From the NCBI GenBank assembly GCA_964563495.1, contig CAZLYK010000002.1, positions 17,675 to 81,674 of the forward strand: DNA of 64,000 nt. The letters run 5' to 3'. The position numbers and the translations under genes were made by a program. Of the stretch, positions 1 to 8,117 are shown in pieces; positions within the stretch are counted from its first letter, which is position 1; each line of letters opens with the position of its first letter. This stretch comes from CAZLYK01 sp964563495. Its GTDB lineage: Bacteria; Acidobacteriota; Blastocatellia; RBC074. A model generated the notes under the pieces. That model saw only the letters and a program-made list of their open reading frames with translations, was not told the DNA's origin and made no database searches.

Positions 1-465
1 GGAACCCGCCCGATGCTGGTCGAGATTCAGGCCCTGGTCAGTTCGTCAAAGTTCGGAACCGGCAGGAGGACGACGCAGGGAGTCGAGATCAACCGCGTCG
101 CCTTGTTGGTCGCCATGCTCGAAAAGCGCGTCGGGTTCCACCTGCTCGGCGATGATATCTTCGTCAACCTGGTCGGAGGGATCACTCTCGATGAGCCGGC
201 GGTTGATCTTGGGATCGTCGCGGCGGTCTCTTCCAGTTTTCGTAATATCCCGATCAATGAGCAGACCATCGTCTTCGGTGAAGTCGGCCTGGCCGGCGAG
301 GTGCGCGCCACCAGCCACGCCGTCGTCCGGCTGCGCGAGGCCGCACGGATGGGTTTCAAGCGCGTGGTCATGCCACAAAATAATCTGAGCGGGATCCCCG
401 AGGATGACCGCCTGGAAATCATCGGCGTCCGCTCGGTGACCGACGCGCTCGATGCCTTGTTTTAG
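1..465 (+). CDS. radA: DNA repair protein RadA, C-terminal part (partial)
   Basis: The reading frame is open from base 1, so the gene starts before the window. What remains is about 154 residues of the Lon-protease-like C-terminal domain of RadA/Sms: GTRPMLVEIQALV, then RTTQGVEINRVALLVAML, then a GGITLDEPAVDLGIVAA stretch and FGEVGLAGEVRA. These match the conserved blocks of RadA closely. The family is a RecA-like ATPase that helps branch migration and recombinational repair in the cytoplasm; its zinc finger and P-loop lie upstream of the window. The stop codon TAG is followed by a repeat half-site. Only the family assignment is claimed, since the ATPase part cannot be seen. Confidence 0.93.
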   Translation, partial: GTRPMLVEIQALVSSSKFGTGRRTTQGVEINRVALLVAMLEKRVGFHLLGDDIFVNLVGGITLDEPAVDLGIVAAVSSSFRNIPINEQTIVFGEVGLAGEVRATSHAVVRLREAARMGFKRVVMPQNNLSGIPEDDRLEIIGVRSVTDALDALF

Positions 466-787
466 CTGGTTAAAAATAGACAGGATCAACAAGATCTATT
501 CAAGTTTGACAATCAGAAGTCTGTCCAACTTGGGCTGGAAATCTTCAATAATTTGAAGTGTGATTATTAGTGGCGCTCAACCGGTCAGAGGCATTGCGAT
601 TGATATAGAACGCTGAGGGTTATCCTTATCTATTTCCCGTATTTCGCGTTCTTCCCCCCGATCAGAAACTTACGACCTCCATTCACGCCCCCATCTTCTG
701 AGTCGCCGTAATTTTTGCCCCACGCGAATCTCCGATGCCAAATCGGCAAAGCAGCCGTCTGAAAATATTTCCCAAGAGGAGAGAGCT
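466..787. other. Intergenic region, 322 bp
   Basis: No convincing gene. It begins with a half-site of the window-wide repeat (472-494, AATAGACAGGAT followed by CAACAAGAT) and ends with the ribosome binding site of the haloperoxidase gene (AAGAGGAGAG just before the GTG at 788). I see no clear promoter or terminator. Confidence 0.6.
472..494. repeat. Half-site of the AATAGACAGGATT repeat
   Basis: One arm of the repeat seen throughout the window, lying just after the radA stop codon. No matching second arm is visible. Confidence 0.6.
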
Positions 788-2644
788 GTGAAAAGTAAGG
801 ATACTTCGACGAGTCGCCGTAAATTTCTACGACGGGTGAGCGGCGCAACCGCAGCCGCACTCGCTTCAGGGGTGGCAGGGGTGGCAGGTGCGGCAGGGGA
901 GGCGGGGATTGGGCCGCTGAACGAACCAGCGAGCACTGCCGCCGCACCGGATAACCATTTGTCGACGGAAGATCAGATAAATCTTTCCGGCTCCGCGCGC
1001 GCGGAAAAAGCTTATGAGTTGCGCGTCCAGGCCGCGCTCTACCAGAAGATAGCCCCGCTTCCAATTCAATCGGACAATGGTGACGAGAATAGATACCCGA
1101 ACCGAATCGGCAGCTTTTCCAAAGGACTGCCGCACAATCAGCTCGGCGAAGTCGACCAGCCGGCATACAACACCCTGCTTGAGGCATTGAGAACGGGCAA
1201 CCCGGATGATTTTGAGCGGATCCAGATGGGCGGTGGCGCCCTACTCAAAAACCCCCAGGCCGGGTTGACCTTCGAGATGCAGGGATCCGATCCGGGGCAT
1301 CTTTTCATACCGCCGGCGCCGGCCTTTTCGAGCGCGGAAATCGCCGGTGAAATCGCCGAAAATTACTGGATGGCTTTGTGCCGCGATGTTTTTTTCCTCG
1401 ATTATGGGACTGATCCATTGACGGTGGCGGCGGCCAAAGAACTGGATCGGTTGAGCGATTTTCAAGGGCCGCGCTTCCAGCCGAGGATCGAGCGCGTCCC
1501 GGCGACCGGACAAACAGAGGCTCAAAATATTGCGGTAGACCTCGATCAGGGGCGAAGCGGTGCGGAGCAGCCGGACCCGGTTCGCCGGGTCCGCGATGAT
1601 TCATCGATCGGACCCGTACCGATCCGCAAGCGATTCCACGGAACTGTCGAGCCGTCGACCCTCTTCCGTGGCTCAGTCCCGGGTGCGACGGTCGGTCCTT
1701 ATCTCTCGCAATTCCTCTGGAAAGATATCCCCTATGGCGTTCAAACGATCAGCCAGAAGATGCGCACGACGATTGCCGGTGATGACTATTTGACCGGCTA
1801 TCATGACTGGCTTTTCGCTCAAAACTCACGCGGGAACGTTAATCTGCCGAACCGGTACGATCAAACGCCGCGTTACATTCGCAACGGCCGCGATCTGGGT
1901 GAATGGGTTCATATCGACGTTCTCTTCCAGGCGTACTTCAATGCGACGCTGATTCTGCTTGGGATGAACGCGCCGGTTGATCAAAACAATCCTTATCAGA
2001 ATTCGCGGACACAGTGCGGTTTCGGCACCTTTGGCCCGCCCCACATTCAATCCATGGTCTGTGCGGTCGCGACCAACGCGCTGCGGGCCGTCTGGTACCA
2101 GAAATGGTATGTTCATCGCCGGCTGCGGCCCGAGGAGTTTGCCGGGCGAATCCACAACCACCTGACCAAAGCCGCCTCATACCCGATTCATTCAGATATA
2201 CTCAATTCGACGGTGGTCGAGGAACTCAATCGAAGGAATGGCTCCTATCTACTGCCTATGGCATTCCAGGAGGGATGCCCGACTCATCCCGCTTACGGAG
2301 CCGGGCACGCTACGGTGGCCGGCGCCTGCGTGACGGTCTTGAAAGCATGGTTCGATGAGTCATGGGTCATACCCAATCCGGTTGTACCCTCGTCTGACGG
2401 ACTGTCGCTCACCCCATATCAAGGTCCTGATCTGACGGTCGGCGGTGAACTCAATAAGTTGGCTTCCAACGTCGCGATCGGACGCAATTTTGCCGGCGTT
2501 CATTGGCGCTCGGACGCTACCCAGTCTTTGAAATTCGGTGAATCCGTGGCCATCAGCGTCCTGACCGACCTCAAGAGCTGCTACAACGAACGATTCGAGG
2601 GATTCACCCTGACAAAATTCGACGGCTCTAAGGTCACTATTTGA
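788..2644 (+). CDS. Vanadium-dependent haloperoxidase-like protein (PAP2 superfamily), Tat-exported
   Basis: 618 residues starting at a GTG preceded by AAGAGGAGAG. The N-terminus has a twin-arginine signal (SRRKFLRRVSG, residues 9-19) followed by an Ala/Gly-rich hydrophobic stretch, so the protein should be exported folded. The C-terminal half has the vanadate/phosphate-binding pattern of PAP2-type haloperoxidases: KWYVHRRLRPEEF, then PTHPAYGAGHATVAG with His500 and His507, and finally NFAGVHWRSD with His572, the likely vanadate-ligating histidine. The length fits bacterial vanadium haloperoxidases. Such enzymes oxidise halides with peroxide. Bromo- or chloroperoxidase, or a plain phosphatase activity, cannot be told apart from sequence. 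No partner gene is adjacent; the 3' side carries two repeat elements. Confidence 0.85.
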   Translation: MKSKDTSTSRRKFLRRVSGATAAALASGVAGVAGAAGEAGIGPLNEPASTAAAPDNHLSTEDQINLSGSARAEKAYELRVQAALYQKIAPLPIQSDNGDENRYPNRIGSFSKGLPHNQLGEVDQPAYNTLLEALRTGNPDDFERIQMGGGALLKNPQAGLTFEMQGSDPGHLFIPPAPAFSSAEIAGEIAENYWMALCRDVFFLDYGTDPLTVAAAKELDRLSDFQGPRFQPRIERVPATGQTEAQNIAVDLDQGRSGAEQPDPVRRVRDDSSIGPVPIRKRFHGTVEPSTLFRGSVPGATVGPYLSQFLWKDIPYGVQTISQKMRTTIAGDDYLTGYHDWLFAQNSRGNVNLPNRYDQTPRYIRNGRDLGEWVHIDVLFQAYFNATLILLGMNAPVDQNNPYQNSRTQCGFGTFGPPHIQSMVCAVATNALRAVWYQKWYVHRRLRPEEFAGRIHNHLTKAASYPIHSDILNSTVVEELNRRNGSYLLPMAFQEGCPTHPAYGAGHATVAGACVTVLKAWFDESWVIPNPVVPSSDGLSLTPYQGPDLTVGGELNKLASNVAIGRNFAGVHWRSDATQSLKFGESVAISVLTDLKSCYNERFEGFTLTKFDGSKVTI

Positions 2645-2650
2645 ATGACG

Positions 2651-2712
2651 ACAGCAATTTTCACGTTTGTGCGACCGCGAGGACGCAGTCGCACAAACGT
2701 GAAAATTGCTGT
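2651..2712. repeat. Long perfect hairpin, copy 1 of the GCAATTTTCACGTTTGT family
   Basis: Two 25-base arms (2651-2675 and 2688-2712) are exact reverse complements around a 12-base loop. The arm contains GCAATTTTCACGTTTGT. A second copy lies at 44885-44940. It directly follows the haloperoxidase gene and directly abuts an AATAGACAGG repeat, so it may also work as a terminator, but there is no T-run. Confidence 0.9.
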
Positions 2713-2773
2713 AATAGACAGGATTAATAGGATTTAGACAGGATTGAACGGGGTCTCTTCAATCCTGTCTATT
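2713..2773. repeat. AATAGACAGGATT dyad repeat, imperfect
   Basis: Begins AATAGACAGGATTAATAGG. An inner arm TAGACAGGATTGAA (from about 2735) pairs with TTCAATCCTGTCTA at the right end. Lies between two co-directional genes, about 90 bases before the next start codon. Confidence 0.85.
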
Positions 2774-2863
2774 AATTTTTGGTTTTCATTTGGTTTGCTT
2801 CAATGGTAAAAAGACCTCGTCATTTGATTTTATTTAATTGTTTTTCCACTGGGGCCATACTTA

Positions 2864-5380
2864 ATGAAGCGAAAAACAACAAGCTGCGCTGCGACGCTCG
2901 CCGTGATCTGGCTATTGATGATCCAGTCAGTTTTCGCCCAGGTAGTTTCTAACTCACCGCAAGATCCCGGGGCTCCGCAGGCTCTCGCAACCATAGCTCC
3001 GTCGGCAGTCGGCATGTCGCCGATGCAACTGACTCAATTAGACACGATCATCGAGTCCGAGATAGCCAGGAAGCAATTGCCCGGGGCGGTGGTGATTGTC
3101 GGTCGTCAGGGCAAGATCGTCTGGCGGCGGGCCTATGGCAACCGGGTGATTGAACCGAACCCGGAGCCGATGACGATAGATACGATCTTCGATCTGGCGT
3201 CTTTAACCAAAGTCGTGGCGACCGCAACCTCGGTCATGATTCTGGTCGAGCGTGGGCTCGTTCGGATGGGAGATCCGGTCTCACAATATATTCCGGAATT
3301 TGGCGAATCCGGCAAGAAAACGATCACGATTGAGCAGTTGCTGGTGCACCGGTCCGGCCTGATCGCCGATAATGAGATCAAGGATTACGAGCAGGGGGCC
3401 GAGAAGGCGATGGAGAATATCTGGCGGCTCGCGCCGCTGGCCGAGGCCGGCTCGAAATTTATCTATTCCGATGTCAACTACATTGTCCTGGCCGAGATCG
3501 TCAGAAGGGTGAGCGGTAAACCGATCGACCAGTTCGCCCGGGAAAATATCTTCGAGCCGCTGGGGATGAAGGAGACCGGCTATAAACCGCTTGAGCGTTT
3601 CGGTGAGAAGGTCAAAGCGCGGATCGCGCCGACCGAAAAGCGCGGCGGCAATCAGAAGATCGAAAGCACCGGAGAAAAGACGAGCGGGGAAGAGCGGTGG
3701 ATGCGAGGTGAAGTCCACGACCCGCGGGCCTTTTTGCTCGGCGGCGTCGCCGGCCACGCAGGACTCTTCGCGAGCGCGGACGACCTGGCGATCTACTGCC
3801 AGATGATGCTTAATGCCGGGGAATTTCAGGGACGGAGAATTTTGAGCCCGATGGGAGTGGCTCGCATGACTGAGCCACGGCCCTCGGGCGGCAACGCCGT
3901 CGATGGGTTGGCGCGCGGAATCGGATGGGATATTTTTAGCGGATTTTCAGCCAATCGCGGAGATCTCTTTCCGGTCGGCAGCTTTGGGCACACGGGCTTT
4001 ACCGGAACCTCGCTCTGGATCGATCCGTCGAGCCAGACCTTTGTGGTTTTTTTGAGCAACCGTGTCCATCCAAAACTTGACCCCAAGACCCCGGCCGATG
4101 TCAGTTCGTTGCGGGGGCGTGTAGCTTCGGTTGTTGCCGCTTCGATTATCGCTCCGCCATTTAACGACCGTGGCGCGAGGCTGTCCGGTTATCCGGCTGC
4201 GGCTGAGCCGTCAGTCCAGCCTCCCCGGCCCGTCGTCGCCCCGTTATCTCTGGCCACACTCAACGGCATAGACGTTTTGAAGCGCGATGGTTTCTCGATC
4301 CTCAAAGGCCGCCGCGTCGGGTTGATCACCAATCAGACCGGGCGCGATCGCGATGGAACCAGCACTATCGATCTGCTCTTCAAGGCCCCGGGTGTCAAGC
4401 TGGTCGCTCTCCTTTCACCCGAGCACGGTATCCGCGGAGTGCTCGATCAGGAGAAGATCGGCAATGCGACCGACGAAAAGACCGGCTTGCCGGTTTACAG
4501 CCTCTATGGCGAAACGCGACGCCCGACAGCCGAAATGCTCAAAGAGATCGACACGCTGGTTTTTGATATTCAGGACGTCGGTGCGCGGTTCTACACCTTC
4601 ATCTCGACCATGGGGATGGCGATCGAAGAGGCGGCTAAACAGAAGATCAGATTCGTCGTGCTGGATCGAGTCAATCCGATCAACGGGAGAGATATGGAAG
4701 GCCCATTGGCCGATGCCGATAAGCTTTCATTTATCGCATACCATCAAATCCCGGTTCGACACGGGATGACTGTCGGCGAGATGGCTCAGCTGTTAAATAA
4801 GGAGCGCGGATTCAACGCCGACCTGCAGATCGTCAGGGTCGAGAATTGGAAACGTGAGGCGTGGTTCGATGAGACCGGATTGACCTGGATCAACCCGTCG
4901 CCGAATATGCGCAGCCTGACGCAGGCGACGCTTTATCCCGGCGTCTGCCTGCTGGAACCGACCAACGTCTCGGTCGGCCGCGGCACCGACACCCCGTTTG
5001 AGTTGATCGGCGCCCCGTGGATGGATGGAAGAAAATTGGCCGATGCCCTGAACCGGTCGAATTTGTCGGGAGTTCGCTTTGTCCCCGTCCGGTTCACCCC
5101 GCGCGCCAGCGTGCACAAGGATGTTGATTGCGGCGGCGTCAATATCATCATCACAGACCGCCACAGCTTTGAGCCCGTGCTCACCGGCCTCGAAATGGCG
5201 GTTCAGCTGCTCAAACTGTTCCCCAGGGAATTCGCCGCCGACCGCTTGATCCGTTTGCTGGTCAATCAAAAAGTCTACGATGCTTTCCGGCAGGGCTCCG
5301 ACGCCAGGGCGATGCGCCAGATCTGGGGAGACGATCTCGATAGTTTTCGCGCGATTCGGCGAAGATATCTGCTGTATTGA
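2864..5380 (+). CDS. Fusion of a serine beta-lactamase-like hydrolase with a NamZ-type (DUF1343) exo-N-acetylmuramidase
   Basis: 838 residues with a signal peptide ending near VFAQ (residue 26), so it acts outside the cytoplasm. Residues about 50-430 are a class C beta-lactamase/esterase-like domain: SLTK (Ser113, Lys116) is the nucleophile motif, YSDVNY the Tyr motif and HTGFTG the HxG-like motif. Residues about 467-838 are a DUF1343 domain: GRRVGLITNQTG, LLSPEHGIRG (Glu520), FDIQDVGARFYTF and NPSPNMRSL. DUF1343 is NamZ, an exo-muramidase of peptidoglycan recycling. In Bacillus subtilis the separate genes amlE (beta-lactamase-like) and namZ sit in one muropeptide operon, so here the two functions seem joined in one chain. 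The next gene (GHL10) starts 2 bases after the stop. Which muropeptide bond the N-terminal domain cuts is unknown. Confidence 0.88.
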   Translation: MKRKTTSCAATLAVIWLLMIQSVFAQVVSNSPQDPGAPQALATIAPSAVGMSPMQLTQLDTIIESEIARKQLPGAVVIVGRQGKIVWRRAYGNRVIEPNPEPMTIDTIFDLASLTKVVATATSVMILVERGLVRMGDPVSQYIPEFGESGKKTITIEQLLVHRSGLIADNEIKDYEQGAEKAMENIWRLAPLAEAGSKFIYSDVNYIVLAEIVRRVSGKPIDQFARENIFEPLGMKETGYKPLERFGEKVKARIAPTEKRGGNQKIESTGEKTSGEERWMRGEVHDPRAFLLGGVAGHAGLFASADDLAIYCQMMLNAGEFQGRRILSPMGVARMTEPRPSGGNAVDGLARGIGWDIFSGFSANRGDLFPVGSFGHTGFTGTSLWIDPSSQTFVVFLSNRVHPKLDPKTPADVSSLRGRVASVVAASIIAPPFNDRGARLSGYPAAAEPSVQPPRPVVAPLSLATLNGIDVLKRDGFSILKGRRVGLITNQTGRDRDGTSTIDLLFKAPGVKLVALLSPEHGIRGVLDQEKIGNATDEKTGLPVYSLYGETRRPTAEMLKEIDTLVFDIQDVGARFYTFISTMGMAIEEAAKQKIRFVVLDRVNPINGRDMEGPLADADKLSFIAYHQIPVRHGMTVGEMAQLLNKERGFNADLQIVRVENWKREAWFDETGLTWINPSPNMRSLTQATLYPGVCLLEPTNVSVGRGTDTPFELIGAPWMDGRKLADALNRSNLSGVRFVPVRFTPRASVHKDVDCGGVNIIITDRHSFEPVLTGLEMAVQLLKLFPREFAADRLIRLLVNQKVYDAFRQGSDARAMRQIWGDDLDSFRAIRRRYLLY

Positions 5381-5382
5381 AC

Positions 5383-6708
5383 ATGAGTGTTATGAAACGT
5401 GGTCCGGTCATTATTCTTTGTTATCTGATCCTGCTCTTGAGCGCGTTTTTGCCGGTGCAAAAGACGGTTGCGCCGTCGTCTGCCATGGCCTTGGCTCGGC
5501 TTGTACCGCCGCCGGCACCGAAGCAGACGCCTGAGCTCAGGCCCGAGGTGCGGGCTTTGTGGGTGGTCCGTCATACTCTGGTTTCGCCCCAGGCGGTGAT
5601 CGAGCTCGTCCGGCGCGCAAAAGAGAATAACTTTACCGATCTCGTCGTCCAGGTTCGCGGGCGGGGCGATGCCTACTATGTTTCGCGATTAGAACCGCGC
5701 GCTGAAGATCTGTCGGATCAGCCGGCCGGCTTTGACCCTCTCTCGCTGGTCATCGACGAAGCTCATCGGGTCGGAATTAGGGTCCACGCCTGGATCAATA
5801 TCTTCATCGTCGCCGGCGTTGAAACGCTTCCCAAAACCAAAGATCACATCCTCTACCGCCATCCCGATTGGGTCATGGTTCCCCGTGAATTGGCGGCGGA
5901 GCTCTATCATGTCGATCCAAAATCACCCGATTATTTAAGACGGATCGTCGATTATACGCGGGCCAACCGGACGGAGCTGGAGGGTTTATACGTTTCACCG
6001 GCGCATCCGGAGGTCAAGGAGAACATTCTCAAAATCTGGCTGGATGTGGCCGAAAAGTATCATGTCGACGGCCTCCATTTCGATTATGTTCGCTATCCCA
6101 ATCCCAATTTTGACTTCAGTCGATCCTCGCTTGAACGGTTTCGGGAAGAGATCGATCGGGGCCTCGACGCCGAAAATCGTGACCTCCTGGCCATGCAGCA
6201 CGAGGGCGATCCATTGATCTATGCAAGTACTTTTCCTGAAAAGTACGCCCAGTTTCAGCGGGATCAGGTAACGGGGCTGGTCGAGCGAATCTACAAGAGC
6301 GTCAAGAAGATCAAGCCATATGCGCAGATCTCGGCGGCGGTCATGGCCAACGATGAGGGAGCCGCGAGGACCAGGTTTCAGGATTGGAAGCTGTGGCTGC
6401 AGCGCGGGTGGCTCGATATCGTCTGTCCGATGGCTTATACGCCCGACACCGAAACCTTTCGGCAGTTGATGGTCGACGCCGTCGGCAAGTCCGCCGGCAG
6501 GCAGGTTTGGGGTGGAATCGGGGCTTACCGCCAGCCGGCCGAAAGCACGTTGGAAAAGATTCGGGTCGCGCGGGAAGCGGGTGTCAACGGTTTTATCTTG
6601 TTCTCATATGACAGTTCGATAAAAGTTTCAGAGACCAACCCAGGGGGCGATTATCTTGAGCGGATGCGAGAAGCCTTGAAGATCGGATCGAGGGCGGCGC
6701 CGCGTTAA
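5383..6708 (+). CDS. GHL10 / DUF187 family glycoside hydrolase-like protein
   Basis: About 441 residues with an N-terminal hydrophobic export signal (IILCYLILLLSAFLPV). The body matches the GHL10 (YddW-like, DUF187) TIM-barrel family: RPEVRALWVVRHTL, a repeated helix-strand pattern, VHAWINIF, DGLHFDYVRYP and DIVCPMAYTP. I use the ATG at 5383; a TTG at 5377 would overlap the previous stop, and an ATG at 5392 is also possible. The tight spacing after the hydrolase-NamZ fusion suggests one transcript and a shared role in cell-wall glycan breakdown. Related proteins are thought to act on peptidoglycan-derived sugars; the substrate here is inferred from context only. A large dyad repeat follows the stop. 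Confidence 0.82.
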   Translation: MSVMKRGPVIILCYLILLLSAFLPVQKTVAPSSAMALARLVPPPAPKQTPELRPEVRALWVVRHTLVSPQAVIELVRRAKENNFTDLVVQVRGRGDAYYVSRLEPRAEDLSDQPAGFDPLSLVIDEAHRVGIRVHAWINIFIVAGVETLPKTKDHILYRHPDWVMVPRELAAELYHVDPKSPDYLRRIVDYTRANRTELEGLYVSPAHPEVKENILKIWLDVAEKYHVDGLHFDYVRYPNPNFDFSRSSLERFREEIDRGLDAENRDLLAMQHEGDPLIYASTFPEKYAQFQRDQVTGLVERIYKSVKKIKPYAQISAAVMANDEGAARTRFQDWKLWLQRGWLDIVCPMAYTPDTETFRQLMVDAVGKSAGRQVWGGIGAYRQPAESTLEKIRVAREAGVNGFILFSYDSSIKVSETNPGGDYLERMREALKIGSRAAPR

Positions 6709-6714
6709 TCGGAG

Positions 6715-6824
6715 GAAAATAGACAGGATTGACAGGATTTCTGCAGGATTAAACAGGATGGTTTTATTCTTTGACTTTGATCCTGTTTAATCCTGCAGAA
6801 ATCCTGTCAATCCTGTCTATTTTC
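6715..6824. repeat. AATAGACAGGATT dyad repeat, perfect 45-bp arms
   Basis: Arms 6715-6759 and 6780-6824 are exact reverse complements with a 20-base spacer. The arm reads GAAAATAGACAGGATTGACA, then GGATTTCTGCAGGATTAAAC, then AGGAT, showing the internal AGGATT periodicity. Lies between two co-directional genes. Confidence 0.97.
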
Positions 6825-6896
6825 TGCTCATCGGTTATAATGGCCCTTCTCCCCTCCCCCGAGCTATTCACGCTATCTTTTCCTATAGGAAGTTCA

Positions 6897-8117
6897 ATGC
6901 ATCGCGCTATCGAAATTATCGGCTTAATCCTCTTGCTGACAGTCTCTTTCATTCCGTCTGCGGCTTATGCTCAGCAAGGCGGCGAAAAAACGGCCAAAAC
7001 GCCCGGTGAAATCGCACGGGAGCAATCGCAATCGGTGGTTGTGATCGAGGCGCTCGATGATCGCGACGTGATCGTAGGGCAGGGAAGCGGTTTTATCGTC
7101 ACCTCGAATGGAGCGATCGTGAGCAACCTTCACGTCGTCAGAGGTGCGACCCAGGTGCGGGTCAAGTTGCCGAGCGGAGATGTCTATCAGACCTCCGATA
7201 TCGTCGATGTCGATGAGAGCAAGGATATCGTCATCCTCAAGATCAAGGGTTTTCAATTGCCGGTCATCAAGCTCGGGGATTCGGACAGGACAGAGATTGG
7301 TGATTCGATCATCGCGATCAGCAGTCCGGAGGGCCTGATCAATTCGATCAGTACGGGCGTGATCAGCGGTGTGCGGCGACTGGATACCCATCGCGTTTTT
7401 CAAATTACCGCGCCGATCAGCAATGGGAGCAGCGGCGGCGCCCTGTTCAGCTCGAGCGGTGAGGTGATCGGTATCGTGACCTATCTTTTCAAGAGCGGTC
7501 AGAACATCAATTTCGCCGTCCCGATCAATTATGCTCGCGGCATGATCGGCGATCAGGTGACCACCGCCCTCTCTCGTCTGCAGCCGCCTCCGGTTGAGAA
7601 AGAGCCCACGCCGGCGGCGACCGGGATCGGCGAGTCTATCTCCACCGGAGACGAGCTCGATGCCCAGCTTGCCGGCGCTTCACGCGGCAAGCGGGGGCGG
7701 ACACAGCAGGAACCGATGTTCCTCCGGCCGGATGAAGCATTGGCCTTCTTCTATCGCCTGGTCGACGGTCTCGGACTCTATTCGACCACTGATGTCGATG
7801 AATTGACTCGCACCGCGGCAGTGATCAAAAGCAAGGAGACCGATGCGACTGAGGAGTTTACGATCAAATATCTGAGCTTCTACAGCGGCCTCTCGATGAG
7901 CTTCGGCAAACCCGATCGCTTGCTCACCAGCGTCGAACTGCTGGTCAACTGGTCGATCGATGATTTAAAGAATACCTTCGGCGACAAGTTCAAGAAGAAG
8001 GTCGTCGATAACCGGCAGGTTCTCGATTTCGGCAAGCTCCAGACCGGCAAACAACTGATCGCCTTGTTGGACGGTAACGGCAATATCAGATCGGTCAGAT
8101 TTACCAAGATGAAATAG
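6897..8117 (+). CDS. Secreted trypsin-like serine protease (HtrA-type catalytic domain, no PDZ)
   Basis: 406 residues from the ATG at 6897, which has TAGGA upstream; an earlier start at 6771 would translate the palindromic repeat and is rejected. A signal peptide ends near AAYAQ (residue 25). The catalytic domain covers residues about 40-215: VSNLHVV (His79), DESKDIVILKI (Asp110), and NGSSGGAL (Ser179), the S1C order seen in DegP/HtrA. No PDZ domain follows. The last 140 residues have no family I recognise. Because the PDZ is missing, it may act alone or be directed by the unknown C-terminal domain. The gene is convergent with the glycosyltransferase gene and overlaps its 3' end by 17 bases; the stop codon lies in a mini-palindrome. 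Confidence 0.87.
   Translation: MHRAIEIIGLILLLTVSFIPSAAYAQQGGEKTAKTPGEIAREQSQSVVVIEALDDRDVIVGQGSGFIVTSNGAIVSNLHVVRGATQVRVKLPSGDVYQTSDIVDVDESKDIVILKIKGFQLPVIKLGDSDRTEIGDSIIAISSPEGLINSISTGVISGVRRLDTHRVFQITAPISNGSSGGALFSSSGEVIGIVTYLFKSGQNINFAVPINYARGMIGDQVTTALSRLQPPPVEKEPTPAATGIGESISTGDELDAQLAGASRGKRGRTQQEPMFLRPDEALAFFYRLVDGLGLYSTTDVDELTRTAAVIKSKETDATEEFTIKYLSFYSGLSMSFGKPDRLLTSVELLVNWSIDDLKNTFGDKFKKKVVDNRQVLDFGKLQTGKQLIALLDGNGNIRSVRFTKMK

Noticed and set aside
6771..6896. Upstream extension of the trypsin-like protease
   Set aside because: It translates the right arm of the palindromic repeat; the ATG at 6897 has a better ribosome binding site and starts a clean signal peptide.
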